Numbered from the stretch's first letter, positions 17,856 to 27,102 are shown. The stretch: 64,000 nucleotides of DNA from JACRAR01 sp041674385 (GCA_041674385.1 JBAYVU010000009.1:1-64000), one strand, 5' to 3'. The notes: generated by a model not told the origin, from the sequence alone. A program made the numbers and translations.

Positions 17856-18784
17856 TCATGGGGATTCCCGACACTACTCAGGCCCGCATACTCATCGTCG
17901 GCGATGTGATGCTGGATCGTTATTGGTTCGGCGAGGTCAGCCGCATCTCGCCCGAGGCGCCGGTGCCGGTGGTCAAGGTCGAAAGGGTGGAAGAGCGTCC
18001 CGGCGGGGCCGCCAATGTGGCGCGCAACGTTGCCGCATTGTCCGGCCAGGCGATGCTGCTTTCCGTGGTCGGCGAAGACGAGGCTGGACAAGCCCTGGCG
18101 CGCCTGCTCGATGCCGAAGGCATAACAACCAGTCTGCATAAGGATGCCCAGCTTTCCACTACCGTCAAGCTGCGCGTCATTGGCCGTCAGCAGCAGCTGC
18201 TGCGCATCGATTTCGAGACGGTGCCGGCTCACGAGGTGCTGCGCGCCAAACTGGCCGAATTCGAGCAGCGTCTGGCAGAGTGCGACGCGGTGATCCTCTC
18301 CGACTACGGCAAGGGCGGCCTTACCCATATCGCCGACATGATCAGACTCGCCCGTCTCGCCAACAAGCCGGTGCTGGCCGATCCCAAGGGCGAGGATTTT
18401 TCACGCTACGCAGGCGCGACGCTGCTGACGCCCAATCGTGCCGAACTGCGCCAGGTTGTCGGTCGCTGGTCGAGCGAAGCGGAGCTTGCGGAAAAGGCCA
18501 ACGGCTTGTGCGCCACCCTGGGCTTGAAGGGCTTGCTGGTGACGCGCTCCGAGGAAGGCATGACATTGTTCAGCGCCGACGGTATGCTGCATGAACCCGC
18601 CCTGGCGCGCGAGGTCTATGATGTCAGCGGTGCCGGCGATACGGTGATTGCGACCCTGGCGGTGATGCTTGGCAGCGGCTTGGATCTGGGTAGTGCGATG
18701 CGCTTTGCCAACCGCGCTGCCGGCATCGTGGTCGGAAAGTTTGGCACGGCGACCTGCACGCTGGCGGAATTGCAGGCAGAATAA
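17852..18784 (+). CDS. hldA: D-glycero-beta-D-manno-heptose-7-phosphate kinase
   Basis: 310-residue PfkB-family kinase. GGAANVARNVAAL (sugar site, about 48-60) and DVSGAGDTVIATLAVML (catalytic Asp and anion hole, about 255-271) are diagnostic. It makes heptose 1,7-bisphosphate for the inner LPS core. It corresponds to the kinase half of E. coli HldE; the adenylyltransferase half (HldC) is not fused and is not seen nearby. The start overlaps the ugd stop (ATGA); a second in-frame ATG at 17858 is also possible. hldD follows. Confidence 0.92.
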   Translation: MIMGIPDTTQARILIVGDVMLDRYWFGEVSRISPEAPVPVVKVERVEERPGGAANVARNVAALSGQAMLLSVVGEDEAGQALARLLDAEGITTSLHKDAQLSTTVKLRVIGRQQQLLRIDFETVPAHEVLRAKLAEFEQRLAECDAVILSDYGKGGLTHIADMIRLARLANKPVLADPKGEDFSRYAGATLLTPNRAELRQVVGRWSSEAELAEKANGLCATLGLKGLLVTRSEEGMTLFSADGMLHEPALAREVYDVSGAGDTVIATLAVMLGSGLDLGSAMRFANRAAGIVVGKFGTATCTLAELQAE

Positions 18785-18820
18785 GCGGATCTGCTGAATT
18801 CTGGCGTTAGAGGAACCATC

Positions 18821-19810
18821 ATGTATATCATCGTTACCGGCGCATGCGGATTTATCGGCGCCAATCTGGTCAAGGGTTTGAATGAACGGGGTATCGACCG
18901 CATTATCGCGGTCGACAACCTCAGCCAGGCAGACAAATTCCGGAATCTGGTCGACTGTGAAGTCGTCGATTATCTCGACAAGCAGGAGTTTCTCGAACTG
19001 ATCGAGGAGGGTTATTTCGACGGCAGCATCGAGGCGGTATTGCACCAGGGGGCCTGCTCCGACACCATGGAGACCGACGGCCGCTACATGATGACGAACA
19101 ACTATCGTTATTCGGCGACTCTGCTGGATTTTTGCCTCGACCAGGAAGTTCCTTTCCTCTACGCTTCCTCGGCTTCGGTGTATGGCAGCGGCAAGACATT
19201 CAAGGAGATTCGCGACTGCGAGGCACCGCTGAATGTCTACGGCTATTCCAAGTTCCTGTTCGACCAGCGCGTAAGGCAGCGCATACCGGATGCGGTTTCG
19301 CCGGTGATTGGCTTCCGCTATTTCAACGTATATGGACCGCGCGAACAGCATAAGGGACGGATGGCCTCGGTGGCCTTCCATTTTTTCAACCAGTTCCAGG
19401 CCGAGGGGCGCGTCAAGCTGTTCGAGGGCTGTGACGCCTATGCCGATGGCGAACAACGGCGTGATTTCATTTACGTCGATGATGTCGTTAAGGTCAATCT
19501 GCATTTCCTGGAGCACCGGCGTTCGGGTATCTTCAATCTGGGCACCGGCCGGGCTGAGTCGTTCAACGCGGTTGCCCATGCCACTGTCAATGCCTGCCGA
19601 GCCGCCAAAGGCGAGGTGCCGCTGTCTCTGTCCGAGTTGCAGGCGCAGGGCTTGATCGAATACGTGGCCTTTCCTGAAGACTTGAAAGGCAAGTACCAGA
19701 GTTTTACCCAGGCCGATCTTTCCAACCTGCGCAAGGCCGGCTACCGCGACGATTTCGCCACGGTGGAGCAGGGCGTCGGTCAGTATGTCAAACAACTGTC
19801 GCATTCTTGA
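18821..19810 (+). CDS. hldD: ADP-L-glycero-D-manno-heptose 6-epimerase
   Basis: 329-residue extended SDR. NADP-binding motif TGACGFIGANLVKGLNERG (about 6-24), catalytic Tyr/Lys in YGYSKFLFDQ, and RYFNVYGPREQHKGRMASV typical of HldD. It epimerises ADP-D,D-heptose to the L,D form used in LPS core. An AGAGGAACC site precedes the ATG; the gap to hldA is 36 bases. Confidence 0.95.
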   Translation: MYIIVTGACGFIGANLVKGLNERGIDRIIAVDNLSQADKFRNLVDCEVVDYLDKQEFLELIEEGYFDGSIEAVLHQGACSDTMETDGRYMMTNNYRYSATLLDFCLDQEVPFLYASSASVYGSGKTFKEIRDCEAPLNVYGYSKFLFDQRVRQRIPDAVSPVIGFRYFNVYGPREQHKGRMASVAFHFFNQFQAEGRVKLFEGCDAYADGEQRRDFIYVDDVVKVNLHFLEHRRSGIFNLGTGRAESFNAVAHATVNACRAAKGEVPLSLSELQAQGLIEYVAFPEDLKGKYQSFTQADLSNLRKAGYRDDFATVEQGVGQYVKQLSHS

Positions 19811-19823
19811 TCAAGGAGAAATC

Positions 19824-20201
19824 ATGAAGAAACTGCTCTATGTCGTCTTTGCCTGGTTTGTCGCAATCCAATGGGCGTTTGCCGCCGTCAATATCAACAC
19901 CGCCTCTGAAGCCGAGCTGGACAAGTTGCCAGGGATCGGACCGGTCAAGGCCAAGGCGATTATTGAGGACCGCACGAAGAATGGCCTATTCAAAACCGCT
20001 GACGATCTAAAACGCGTCAAGGGCATTGGCGACAAGAACTTCGAGAAACTCAAGAGCGAAATTACGGTTGACGCCGCCAGCGCGGCTCCCAAGGCCGAGG
20101 CCAAGCCGGCAGCGGCACCCGCAGTCAAGCCGGCTGCTGCGTCGGCGGAAGTCAAGAAGGACGCGGCCAAGCCTGAAGCCAAGCCGTCCGCCAAGAAGTA
20201 A
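19824..20201 (+). CDS. ComEA-like helix-hairpin-helix DNA-binding protein
   Basis: 125 residues. A signal peptide (MKKLLYVVFAWFVAIQWAFA) is followed at once by a ComEA-type double HhH domain (NINTASEAELDKLPGIGPVKAKAIIEDR, then FKTADDLKRVKGIGDKNFEKL, about 23-80). The tail is low complexity, rich in Ala, Lys and Pro. Proteins of this form bind DNA in the periplasm and in several bacteria help uptake of transforming DNA; a competence role here is inferred. A perfect AAGGAGAA site precedes ATG 19824. It is 13 bases after hldD. Confidence 0.88.
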   Translation: MKKLLYVVFAWFVAIQWAFAAVNINTASEAELDKLPGIGPVKAKAIIEDRTKNGLFKTADDLKRVKGIGDKNFEKLKSEITVDAASAAPKAEAKPAAAPAVKPAAASAEVKKDAAKPEAKPSAKK

Positions 20202-20229
20202 ATCCATTTAACCCGATGGCACCCAGGGG

Positions 20230-21132
20230 CTGAAAATCAATATCCTCGAAGACTTCGTCGGCAATACGCCCCTGGTGCGCCTCAAGCGCATTCCCGGCGC
20301 GCAGAACGACGCGCGCCGCAACCACATCCTGGCCAAGCTGGAAGGCAACAACCCGGCTGGCTCGGTCAAGGACCGGCCGGCATTGTCGATGATCCTGCGA
20401 GCCGAAGAACGAGGCCAGATCAAGCCTGGCGATGTGCTGATCGAGGCCACCAGCGGCAATACCGGCATCGCCCTGGCAATGGTTGCGGCGATGCGCGGTT
20501 ATCGCCTGATCCTCATCATGCCGGAGAACCAGAGCGTCGAGCGGCGCCAGTCGATGCGCGCCTATGGCGCCGATCTGATTCTGACGCCCAAGGCCGGCGG
20601 CATGGAAGGCGCGCGCGATCATGCCGAGAAACTGCGCGACGAAGGGCGCGGTATCATTCTCGACCAGTTTGCCAACCCGGATAACCCGCTTGCCCACTAC
20701 CAGGGCACCGGCCCGGAGATATGGCGCGATACCGCCGGCCGCGTCACGCACTTCGTCAGCAGCATGGGCACGACCGGTACCATCATGGGCGTCTCGCGCT
20801 TCCTCAAGGAGAAGAATCCGGCCGTCCAGATCGTCGGTTGCCAGCCCGAGGATGGATCGCAGATTCCCGGCATCCGCAAGTGGCCGGAAGCCTACCTGCC
20901 GAAAATTTTTGAGCGTTCCCGCGTAGACCGTATCGACTCGGTGAGCCAGGCGGATGCCGAGGACATGACACGGCGTTTGGCGCGCGAAGAAGGCATATTC
21001 GCCGGCATCTCTTCCGGCGGCGCGCTGGCGGTAGCGTTGCGGCTGTCCGAGGAACTGACGGATGCGGTGATCGTCACCATCGTCTGCGACCGCGGCGACC
21101 GCTACCTCTCGACTGGTGTTTTCCCTTACTGA
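20230..21132 (+). CDS. cysM: Cysteine synthase B (non-standard start codon)
   Basis: O-acetylserine sulfhydrylase family, 300 residues if translated from CTG 20230. PLP lysine Lys47 in NNPAGSVKDRPAL, SGNTGIALAMVAAMRGYRL for the substrate loop, and GTTGTIMG for phosphate. CysM-type features include the C-terminal CDRGDRYLSTGVF. The conserved N-terminal motif GNTPLVRLKRI lies upstream of the first ordinary start (GTG 20275, inside that motif). The frame runs back to a TAA at 20210-20212 with no ATG, GTG or TTG before the motif. Either CTG/ATC is used, or a base is missing in the GGGG run at 20226-20229, which would join ATG 20216 in frame. Confidence 0.88.
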   Translation: MKINILEDFVGNTPLVRLKRIPGAQNDARRNHILAKLEGNNPAGSVKDRPALSMILRAEERGQIKPGDVLIEATSGNTGIALAMVAAMRGYRLILIMPENQSVERRQSMRAYGADLILTPKAGGMEGARDHAEKLRDEGRGIILDQFANPDNPLAHYQGTGPEIWRDTAGRVTHFVSSMGTTGTIMGVSRFLKEKNPAVQIVGCQPEDGSQIPGIRKWPEAYLPKIFERSRVDRIDSVSQADAEDMTRRLAREEGIFAGISSGGALAVALRLSEELTDAVIVTIVCDRGDRYLSTGVFPY

Positions 21133-21212
21133 TTCATTTGTCATGTATGTTTAGCAGTCCCCCAACCTCAACTTCGGGCACTGGTGACAGACCCTAAACT
21201 GCCGGGATACAA

Positions 21213-22040
21213 GTGAGTTCAACCCTCGTCTTCGACATCGAGACAATTCCTGATGTGGCAGGCTTGCGCAAGCTGCATGACTTGGACGACGGTCTATCCG
21301 ATGCCGAGGTGGCAGAGTTTGCTTTCCAGAAACAGCGCGCAAAAAGCGGCAACGACTTCCTGCCGCTGTACTTGCAGCGCGTCGTGGTCATTTCCTACGC
21401 GCTGCGCGACAACGACAAGTTCCTGGTGCGCTCGCTGGCCGAGCCTGAATCGAACGAGGCGCAGATCATCCAGCGCTTCTTCGACGGCATCGAGAAATTT
21501 ACGCCGCAACTCGTTTCCTGGAACGGCGGCGGTTTCGACTTGCCGGTGCTGCATTATCGTGGCCTGATTCACGACGTTGCCGCGCCGCGCTACTGGGAGA
21601 TGGGCGACGGCGACTATCGCGACAGCCGCGACTTCAAGTGGAACAACTACATCAACCGCTACCATTTGCGCCACCTCGACCTGATGGACTTGCTGGCCTT
21701 GTATCAACCGCGCGGCGCGGCGCCGCTGGATCAGCTTGCCAAGCTGATGGGCCTACCCGGCAAGCAGGGTATGGCCGGAGACGCAGTGTGGGGCGCATGG
21801 TTGGCTGGCAGGATAGCCGATATCCGCGACTACTGTGAGACCGACGTGGTCAATACCTACCTGGTCTACTTGCGCTTTCAAAAAATGCGTGGCGCGATGA
21901 CTGCCAGCGAGCATGACGCTGAAGTCGACTTCATGCGCAGCCAGTTGGCGGCACTGAACAAACCGCACTGGCAGGCGTTCCTGGCGGAGCCGACTCGGCA
22001 GAACACCAACTCCCCTAATGGACGCGCCACGGCGCCGTGA
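21213..22040 (+). CDS. 3'-5' exonuclease of the PolB-associated DnaQ-like family
   Basis: 275 residues. DEDD exonuclease motifs: LVFDIETIPD (about 5-14), LVSWNGGGFDLPVL (about 100-113), and DIRDYCETDVVNTYLVYLRF (about 202-221), giving a DEDDy-type Tyr/Asp arrangement. This matches the stand-alone predicted 3'-5' polysaccharide/PolB-like exonuclease group (cd05782 from memory). It starts at GTG 21213, the first start before the conserved core. Its cellular role is not established; such proteins are presumed to be DNA repair nucleases. Confidence 0.82.
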   Translation: MSSTLVFDIETIPDVAGLRKLHDLDDGLSDAEVAEFAFQKQRAKSGNDFLPLYLQRVVVISYALRDNDKFLVRSLAEPESNEAQIIQRFFDGIEKFTPQLVSWNGGGFDLPVLHYRGLIHDVAAPRYWEMGDGDYRDSRDFKWNNYINRYHLRHLDLMDLLALYQPRGAAPLDQLAKLMGLPGKQGMAGDAVWGAWLAGRIADIRDYCETDVVNTYLVYLRFQKMRGAMTASEHDAEVDFMRSQLAALNKPHWQAFLAEPTRQNTNSPNGRATAP

Positions 22041-22198
22041 CGAAGCTGCTGAATCAGGTTTCTGGGCTGGCTTTACGTTGCTAACGAGCCGGTTGACGGG
22101 GATTCAGCATGCTGAGGCATTGTCTTCGACAAAGGCAAAGAGGTTTGCGATAATCGGTTAAGTAGCTTGAACCCTATTCGACAAGATCGAGGTAAATC

Positions 22199-22477
22199 AT
22201 GGAAAAAGACAAGACGGATTACTATTACGCCTTGGTTGAAGAAGCCTGGAAACTCAGCGATAGCGCGCGTGAGTATGTCAAGAAGGCAGAACAAGAGGTT
22301 CCTTTGCAGGAAATTGTCGATAAGATTTTCTTGCCTTCCGGCCAGGTGGATATTGAAAAGACCCAGAAAGAAAGCGGAAACCCACCCAAAATTTTCCTGA
22401 AATCGCCGTACGGATTGCAATACCGGCCAGATCACAAGGACTGGATTCCGTTCCGGCATGGTCCGATATCGTTATAG
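22199..22477 (+). CDS. Hypothetical protein, 92 residues
   Basis: MEKDKTDYYYALVEEAWKLS then helices and a C-terminal PPKIFLKSPYGLQYRPDHKDWIPFRHGP. Hydrophilic, no signal peptide or membrane segment. A GAGGTAAATC site sits before the ATG. It stands alone between the exonuclease and the convergent murI. I do not recognise a family. The 158 bases upstream show no other gene. Confidence 0.6.
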   Translation: MEKDKTDYYYALVEEAWKLSDSAREYVKKAEQEVPLQEIVDKIFLPSGQVDIEKTQKESGNPPKIFLKSPYGLQYRPDHKDWIPFRHGPISL

Positions 22478-22500
22478 CCACACGCCGTTTTCGAACGGGA

Positions 22501-23286
22501 TCAAATCTGCACTTGAAGCGCCGCGCCGCTGATACGCGGCACCAAGCGAGTTAAGCCTAAAGCGGGCAGCGCCTTATGCAGTCGCTCTGGGTGCGCAGTC
22601 GCGAGCAGGGTCAGGCGGCCGCAGCCATGAGCATGGCCGCCGGCCAGCCGTACCACCTGCCGGGCGACTGCCGCGGCGACATCGACCAATTCGGCACGTC
22701 CTGCAACCAAGGTTTCGAGAAGCGGCAGCAGGAAAGTGTAATGGGTGCAGCCCAGCACTAGGCGGTCAGCGCCGCCGTCGATCAAGGGTTCAACTTTTGC
22801 CGCCACTTCGGCGGCGAATCCCGTATCTGCGAGATGCAGAGTTTCTATCCGCGTGGCCCAGCCTGGACAGGCTTCAACCTGCACGGTCACTTGACTGGCA
22901 TGAGTGCGAATGAGGCGATTCAGTCCCGCACTTCGCGCGGTCGACTCGGTGGTCAGCACGGCGATATGTCGAGTTCTGGAAGAAGCGGCAGCGGGTTTCA
23001 CGCCGGGCTCGACACCGACCACTGGTATGCCAGGATGCTGGTCGCGCAGGGCTTGAACGGCGGCTGCGGTGGCGGTGTTGCAGGCGACGACAATCATGCC
23101 GCAACCGCGTTCGGCCAAGTGGCTGCCGATGGCCAGCACGCGCTTGCGGATGAATTCGTCGGGCTTTGTTCCATAAGGGACATGGGCGCTATCCGCCAGG
23201 TAGGCGAGGTCGGCCGACGGCAGCTCATGCGCAATCGCAGCCAGCACCGAAAGGCCGCCCAAGCCCGAATCAAAAACCCCGATCAT
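22501..23286 (-). CDS. murI: Glutamate racemase
   Basis: 262 residues; interconverts L- and D-glutamate for peptidoglycan. The two catalytic cysteines are Cys69 (VVACNTATA) and Cys180 (LGCTHYTFLLP); FDSGLGGLSV at the N terminus and the ADSAHVPYG loop are typical. I start at the ATG at 23284-23286 (MIGVFDSGLGG), 23 bases after the fumarase stop. An upstream in-frame ATG at 23352 would overlap that gene by 43 bases and add a non-conserved stretch. Confidence 0.93.
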   Translation of the reverse strand: MIGVFDSGLGGLSVLAAIAHELPSADLAYLADSAHVPYGTKPDEFIRKRVLAIGSHLAERGCGMIVVACNTATAAAVQALRDQHPGIPVVGVEPGVKPAAASSRTRHIAVLTTESTARSAGLNRLIRTHASQVTVQVEACPGWATRIETLHLADTGFAAEVAAKVEPLIDGGADRLVLGCTHYTFLLPLLETLVAGRAELVDVAAAVARQVVRLAGGHAHGCGRLTLLATAHPERLHKALPALGLTRLVPRISGAALQVQI

Positions 23287-23309
23287 ACGGGGACCCTGGC
23301 GAGTATGGT

Positions 23310-23765
23310 TTATGCCTTCACGACCGGTATCTTGGCTATCTTTGCCTGCCATTCCATGGGGCCGCTGTGATGCACCGAAACCCCGGCGGAATCGACGGCG
23401 ACAGTGACTGGCATATCTTGAACCTCGAACTCATAGATGGCCTCCATGCCCAGATCGGCGAAGCCGACGACTTTTGCCGCCTTGATGGCCTTGGCGACAA
23501 GATACGCGGCACCGCCGACAGCCATCAAATACGCCGATTTGTGCTTCTTGATTGCCTCAATCGCGACCGGTCCGCGTTCCGCCTTGCCGACCATGGAGAT
23601 CAGTCCGGTCTGAGCGAGCATCATCTCGGTGAATTTGTCCATGCGGGTCGCCGTGGTCGGGCCTGCCGGCCCCATGACTTCGTCGCGGACCGGATCGACC
23701 GGTCCGACGTAATAGATGACGCGGTTCTTGAAGTTCACCGGTAGCTGCTCATGCCGCGCCAACAT
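23310..23765 (-). CDS. Class I fumarase C-terminal (beta) domain, separated by an in-frame TAG
   Basis: 151 residues equal to the Fumerase_C domain of iron-sulfur fumarases (NRVIYYVGPVDPVRDEVMGP, GPTTATRMDKFTEMML, KHKSAYLMAVGGAAYLVAKAI). In related bacteria this domain is normally fused to the N-terminal domain in a protein of about 508 residues. Here the two stand in the same frame, separated only by a TAG at 23766-23768; the next codon is ATG. No SD precedes it, so translation would need termination-reinitiation or read-through. The break falls at the linker where two-subunit fumarases are naturally split, so function may be kept. Confidence 0.85.
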   Translation of the reverse strand: MLARHEQLPVNFKNRVIYYVGPVDPVRDEVMGPAGPTTATRMDKFTEMMLAQTGLISMVGKAERGPVAIEAIKKHKSAYLMAVGGAAYLVAKAIKAAKVVGFADLGMEAIYEFEVQDMPVTVAVDSAGVSVHHSGPMEWQAKIAKIPVVKA

Positions 23766-24836
23766 CTACTGGATGCGCTTGTGCGCGGCATCGCGGCCGG
23801 TCAGCAGTTTGCCGTTGAGCAATAGCACATCGCCCGGCTTCCATGTAGCCACTTGGGCTTGCGTCAGGGTGTCGAGATTGACGCGTACCCCCTTGCTGGC
23901 GTCGTAGGTCAGTTTGGGCCAGTCATCCAGGTTGGGAGGATCAAGCCTGGCCGGGCCCGAACCGTCGAGATGGAAATGAACGTGGCGCGTGGCGGCGCAG
24001 TTGGGAATCATGGCTACCGGCAGGCTGGCGGCATGGGTCGGGTAGTCGAGGATTTTTACGTCCAGCACCGTGGTCAACCCGCCCAGTCCCTGGGCACCGA
24101 TGCCCAGCGCATTGATCTTGGTGTACAGTTCCAGGCGAAGTTCCTCGACACGATTGAGTTTCTCGCCGCGTGCCGATTTCTCCTGGAGTTCATGAATATT
24201 CACCTGCGCCATCAGCGATTCCTTGGCCAGTAGCATGGCTTTTTCCGGCGTGCCGCCAATGCCGATGCCGAGTATGCCGGGGGGACACCATCCGGCCCCC
24301 ATGTGCGGCACCGTATTGAGCACCCAGTCGACAATGGAATCGGAGGGATTGAGCGCAATAAACTTGGTTTTGTTCTCCGAGCCGCCACCCTTGGCTGCAC
24401 AAATGACTTCGACATGATCGCCGGGAACGATCTCGTAATGCACCACGGCTGGCGTGTTGTCCTTGGTGTTGCTGCGTTTGCCGGCAGGATCGGCGAGCAC
24501 CGAGGCCCGCAGCTTGTTGTCCGGATTCAAGTAAGCGCGCCGAACGCCTTCGTTGACCATTTCTTGCACCGAGAGTTTGGTGTCCCACCGGGCGTTCATC
24601 CCGACTTTGAGGAATACCACGGCGATCCCGGTGTCCTGGCAGATCGGGCGCCGACCTTCGGCGCACATGCGCGAGTTGATCAGTATCTGGGCGATGGCGT
24701 CTTTCGCGGCGGGCGACTGCTCGGATTCATAGGCGGCCGTCATCGCCCGGATGAAATCGGACGGGTGATAGTAGCTGATGTACTGGAAGGCATCGGCGAT
24801 GCTCTGGATGAAATCGTCCTGGCGGATTGTGCTCAT
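23766..24836 (-). CDS. Class I fumarase N-terminal (alpha) domain, 4Fe-4S
   Basis: 356 residues; catalytic iron-sulfur part of the oxygen-sensitive fumarase that interconverts fumarate and malate in the TCA cycle. The three cluster cysteines are visible in RPICQDTGI, GAGWCPPGI and IPNCAATRH. ATG 24834-24836 follows AGGAAAA; an in-frame ATG at 24914 adds 26 unrelated residues. It ends GRDAAHKRIQ then TAG, just where fused homologs continue into the C-terminal domain. The 174 bases between it and the divergent acs hold the promoters of both. Confidence 0.92.
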   Translation of the reverse strand: MSTIRQDDFIQSIADAFQYISYYHPSDFIRAMTAAYESEQSPAAKDAIAQILINSRMCAEGRRPICQDTGIAVVFLKVGMNARWDTKLSVQEMVNEGVRRAYLNPDNKLRASVLADPAGKRSNTKDNTPAVVHYEIVPGDHVEVICAAKGGGSENKTKFIALNPSDSIVDWVLNTVPHMGAGWCPPGILGIGIGGTPEKAMLLAKESLMAQVNIHELQEKSARGEKLNRVEELRLELYTKINALGIGAQGLGGLTTVLDVKILDYPTHAASLPVAMIPNCAATRHVHFHLDGSGPARLDPPNLDDWPKLTYDASKGVRVNLDTLTQAQVATWKPGDVLLLNGKLLTGRDAAHKRIQ

Positions 24837-25016
24837 GGCAGATTTTCCTGCGGAAGTTAATGGGGCGTACTGTCTTGCGAGGGTTAAGCGGAGTCTTCCT
24901 CGGCATTTTAACATTCGTGCTGCACCGCGTCAGGGGAAGCTGCATTGTTGCGTAAGACGGATGTAAGATAGCCGCCGTCTAATAGCTCAAGTTATCCGCC
25001 TAGAGGAGAGATGTCA

Positions 25017-26990
25017 ATGTCATCAACGATTGAGTCGGTGCTTCAGGAAAACCGGGTTTTCCATCCTTCCCCCGATACCGTCAAGAATGCCACGATCTCT
25101 GGCATGGCCGCCTATGAAGCCTTGTGCAAGGAAGCCGACAGGGATTACTCCGGCTACTGGGCGCGCTTGGCACGCGAACATATCACTTGGAAACAGCCAT
25201 TTACCAAGCCGCTGGACGAATCCGCTGCACCTTTTTACAAGTGGTTCCCCGATGGCAAGCTGAATGTTTCCTACAACTGCCTCGACCGCAACATCGAGGC
25301 TGGTCTGGGCGACAAGATCGCCATCATTTTCGAGGCTGACGACGGCAAGGTCAGCAAGGTCTCTTACCGGGAACTGCTCACTCGCACCACGCGTTTTGCC
25401 AACGCGTTGCGGGCCCAAGGCATCAAGAAAGGCGATCGCGTCATCATATATATGCCGATGTCAATCGAAGGTATAGTCGCCATGCAAGCCTGCGCACGTC
25501 TTGGCGCGATCCACTCGGTGGTATTCGGCGGTTTTTCCGCCAAGAGTTTGCAGGAACGTATCCAGGATGCCGGCGCCGTGGCGGTGATCACTGCGGATGA
25601 ACAATGCCGTGGCGGCAAGAACATTCCCTTGAAGCCCGTCGTCGATGAAGGCATCGCTCTGGGCGGCTGCGAAACCATCCATAGTGTGATTGTTTATCAG
25701 CGCACCGGCGGCACCTGCAACATGATCGCAGGCCGCGACAAGTGGTGGCATGACGTCGCCGCCACCCAATCCGAGGTTTGCGAACCGGAATGGGTAGATG
25801 CCGAGCATCCCTTGTTCATTCTCTATACCTCGGGTTCGACCGGCAAACCCAAGGGCGTCCAGCATTCCTCTGGGGGATACTTGCTGCATGCGATCGTTAC
25901 CATGAAATGGACTTTCGACATCAAACCCGCCGATGTCTTCTGGTGTACCGCCGATATCGGCTGGGTGACCGGACACACCTATATCACTTACGGACCACTG
26001 GCCTGCGGTGCGACCGAGATCGTCTTCGAAGGCGTGCCGACATACCCTGATGCCGGTCGTTTCTGGAAAATCATCCAGGATCACAAGGTCAACATCTTCT
26101 ACACCGCGCCGACGGCGATCCGCTCGTTGATCAAGGCGGGCGCTGAACTGCCGAAGAAATACAATCTTGCTTCGCTACGCATACTCGGCACGGTTGGCGA
26201 GCCGATCAATCCGGAAGCCTGGATGTGGTATTTCAATGTGGTCGGCGGAGGCCGCTGCCCGATCGTCGATACCTTTTGGCAGACCGAGACGGGCGGCCAC
26301 ATGATCACGCCGCTGCCCGGCGTTACGCCATTGGTTCCGGGTTCCTGCACCCTTCCATTTCCCGGTATCCAGGCCGCCATTGTCGATGAGACCGGCCATG
26401 AAGTGGAGTGGGGCAAGGGCGGTTTTCTGGTAGTCAAGAAGCCTTGGCCTGGGATGATTCGTACCATTTGGGGCGATCCCGAACGCTTTCAGAAGTCGTA
26501 TTACCCGGCGGATTTCGGCGGTAATCTGTATCTGGCTGGCGACGGCGCGGTTCGCGATGCCAAGACCGGTTATTTCACCATCATGGGGCGTATCGACGAT
26601 GTCCTGAATGTCTCGGGCCATCGCTTGGGAACCATGGAAATCGAATCGGCCCTGGTGTCCAATCCCCTGGTTGCGGAAGCTGCCGTCGTGGGACGTCCGG
26701 ACGATTTAACCGGCGAAGCGATTTGCGCTTTTATCGTCCTCAAGGGATCGCGGCCTTTTGGCGACGATGCGAAGAAGATTGCCAATGATTTGCGTAACTG
26801 GGTCGGCAAGGAAATTGGTCCGATCGCCAAACCCAAGGACATCCGCTTCGGAGAAAATCTGCCAAAGACCCGTTCAGGCAAAATCATGCGCCGTCTGCTG
26901 CGTGTGCTGGCCAAGGGTGAGGAGATCAGCCAGGATGTGTCAACTTTGGAAAACCCGGCGATTCTGGAACAGCTGAAAACGAACGCCTGA
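25017..26990 (+). CDS. acs: Acetyl-CoA synthetase
   Basis: 657 residues, AMP-forming acetate-CoA ligase. ATP-binding P-loop YTSGSTGKPKG (about 276-286), WQTETGGH, and the C-terminal hinge with Lys622 in KTRSGKIMRRLL, the lysine that GNAT acetyltransferases modify in homologs. The GAGGAG site at 25003-25008 is best spaced for ATG 25017; ATG 25011 is two codons earlier. It is divergent from the fumarase genes and ends at a clear terminator. Confidence 0.96.
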   Translation: MSSTIESVLQENRVFHPSPDTVKNATISGMAAYEALCKEADRDYSGYWARLAREHITWKQPFTKPLDESAAPFYKWFPDGKLNVSYNCLDRNIEAGLGDKIAIIFEADDGKVSKVSYRELLTRTTRFANALRAQGIKKGDRVIIYMPMSIEGIVAMQACARLGAIHSVVFGGFSAKSLQERIQDAGAVAVITADEQCRGGKNIPLKPVVDEGIALGGCETIHSVIVYQRTGGTCNMIAGRDKWWHDVAATQSEVCEPEWVDAEHPLFILYTSGSTGKPKGVQHSSGGYLLHAIVTMKWTFDIKPADVFWCTADIGWVTGHTYITYGPLACGATEIVFEGVPTYPDAGRFWKIIQDHKVNIFYTAPTAIRSLIKAGAELPKKYNLASLRILGTVGEPINPEAWMWYFNVVGGGRCPIVDTFWQTETGGHMITPLPGVTPLVPGSCTLPFPGIQAAIVDETGHEVEWGKGGFLVVKKPWPGMIRTIWGDPERFQKSYYPADFGGNLYLAGDGAVRDAKTGYFTIMGRIDDVLNVSGHRLGTMEIESALVSNPLVAEAAVVGRPDDLTGEAICAFIVLKGSRPFGDDAKKIANDLRNWVGKEIGPIAKPKDIRFGENLPKTRSGKIMRRLLRVLAKGEEISQDVSTLENPAILEQLKTNA

Positions 26991-27017
26991 CGGGACATTA
27001 GGAGAGGGGAGAAGGGG

Positions 27018-27043
27018 AAGGGCGCCTAAGGGCGCCTTTTTTT
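27018..27043 (+). terminator. Rho-independent terminator after acs
   Basis: GGCGCC-TAAG-GGCGCC stem-loop (27021-27036) extended by A/T pairs and followed by seven T, 28 bases after the acs stop. Confidence 0.85.
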
Positions 27044-27102
27044 GGCGCGCAAATACCGGACTTTCTTGCGCTCAATGAGGCAATCTTGGGGGAGTTGGAA
27101 TG

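Noticed and set aside
18401..19804. 467-codon leftward frame opposite hldA and hldD
   Set aside because: Spans two clearly identified rightward genes; codon shadow with no domain.
27016..27045. Insertion sequence end at the acs terminator
   Set aside because: The symmetrical GGCGCC repeat is fully explained as a Rho-independent terminator; no transposase nearby.
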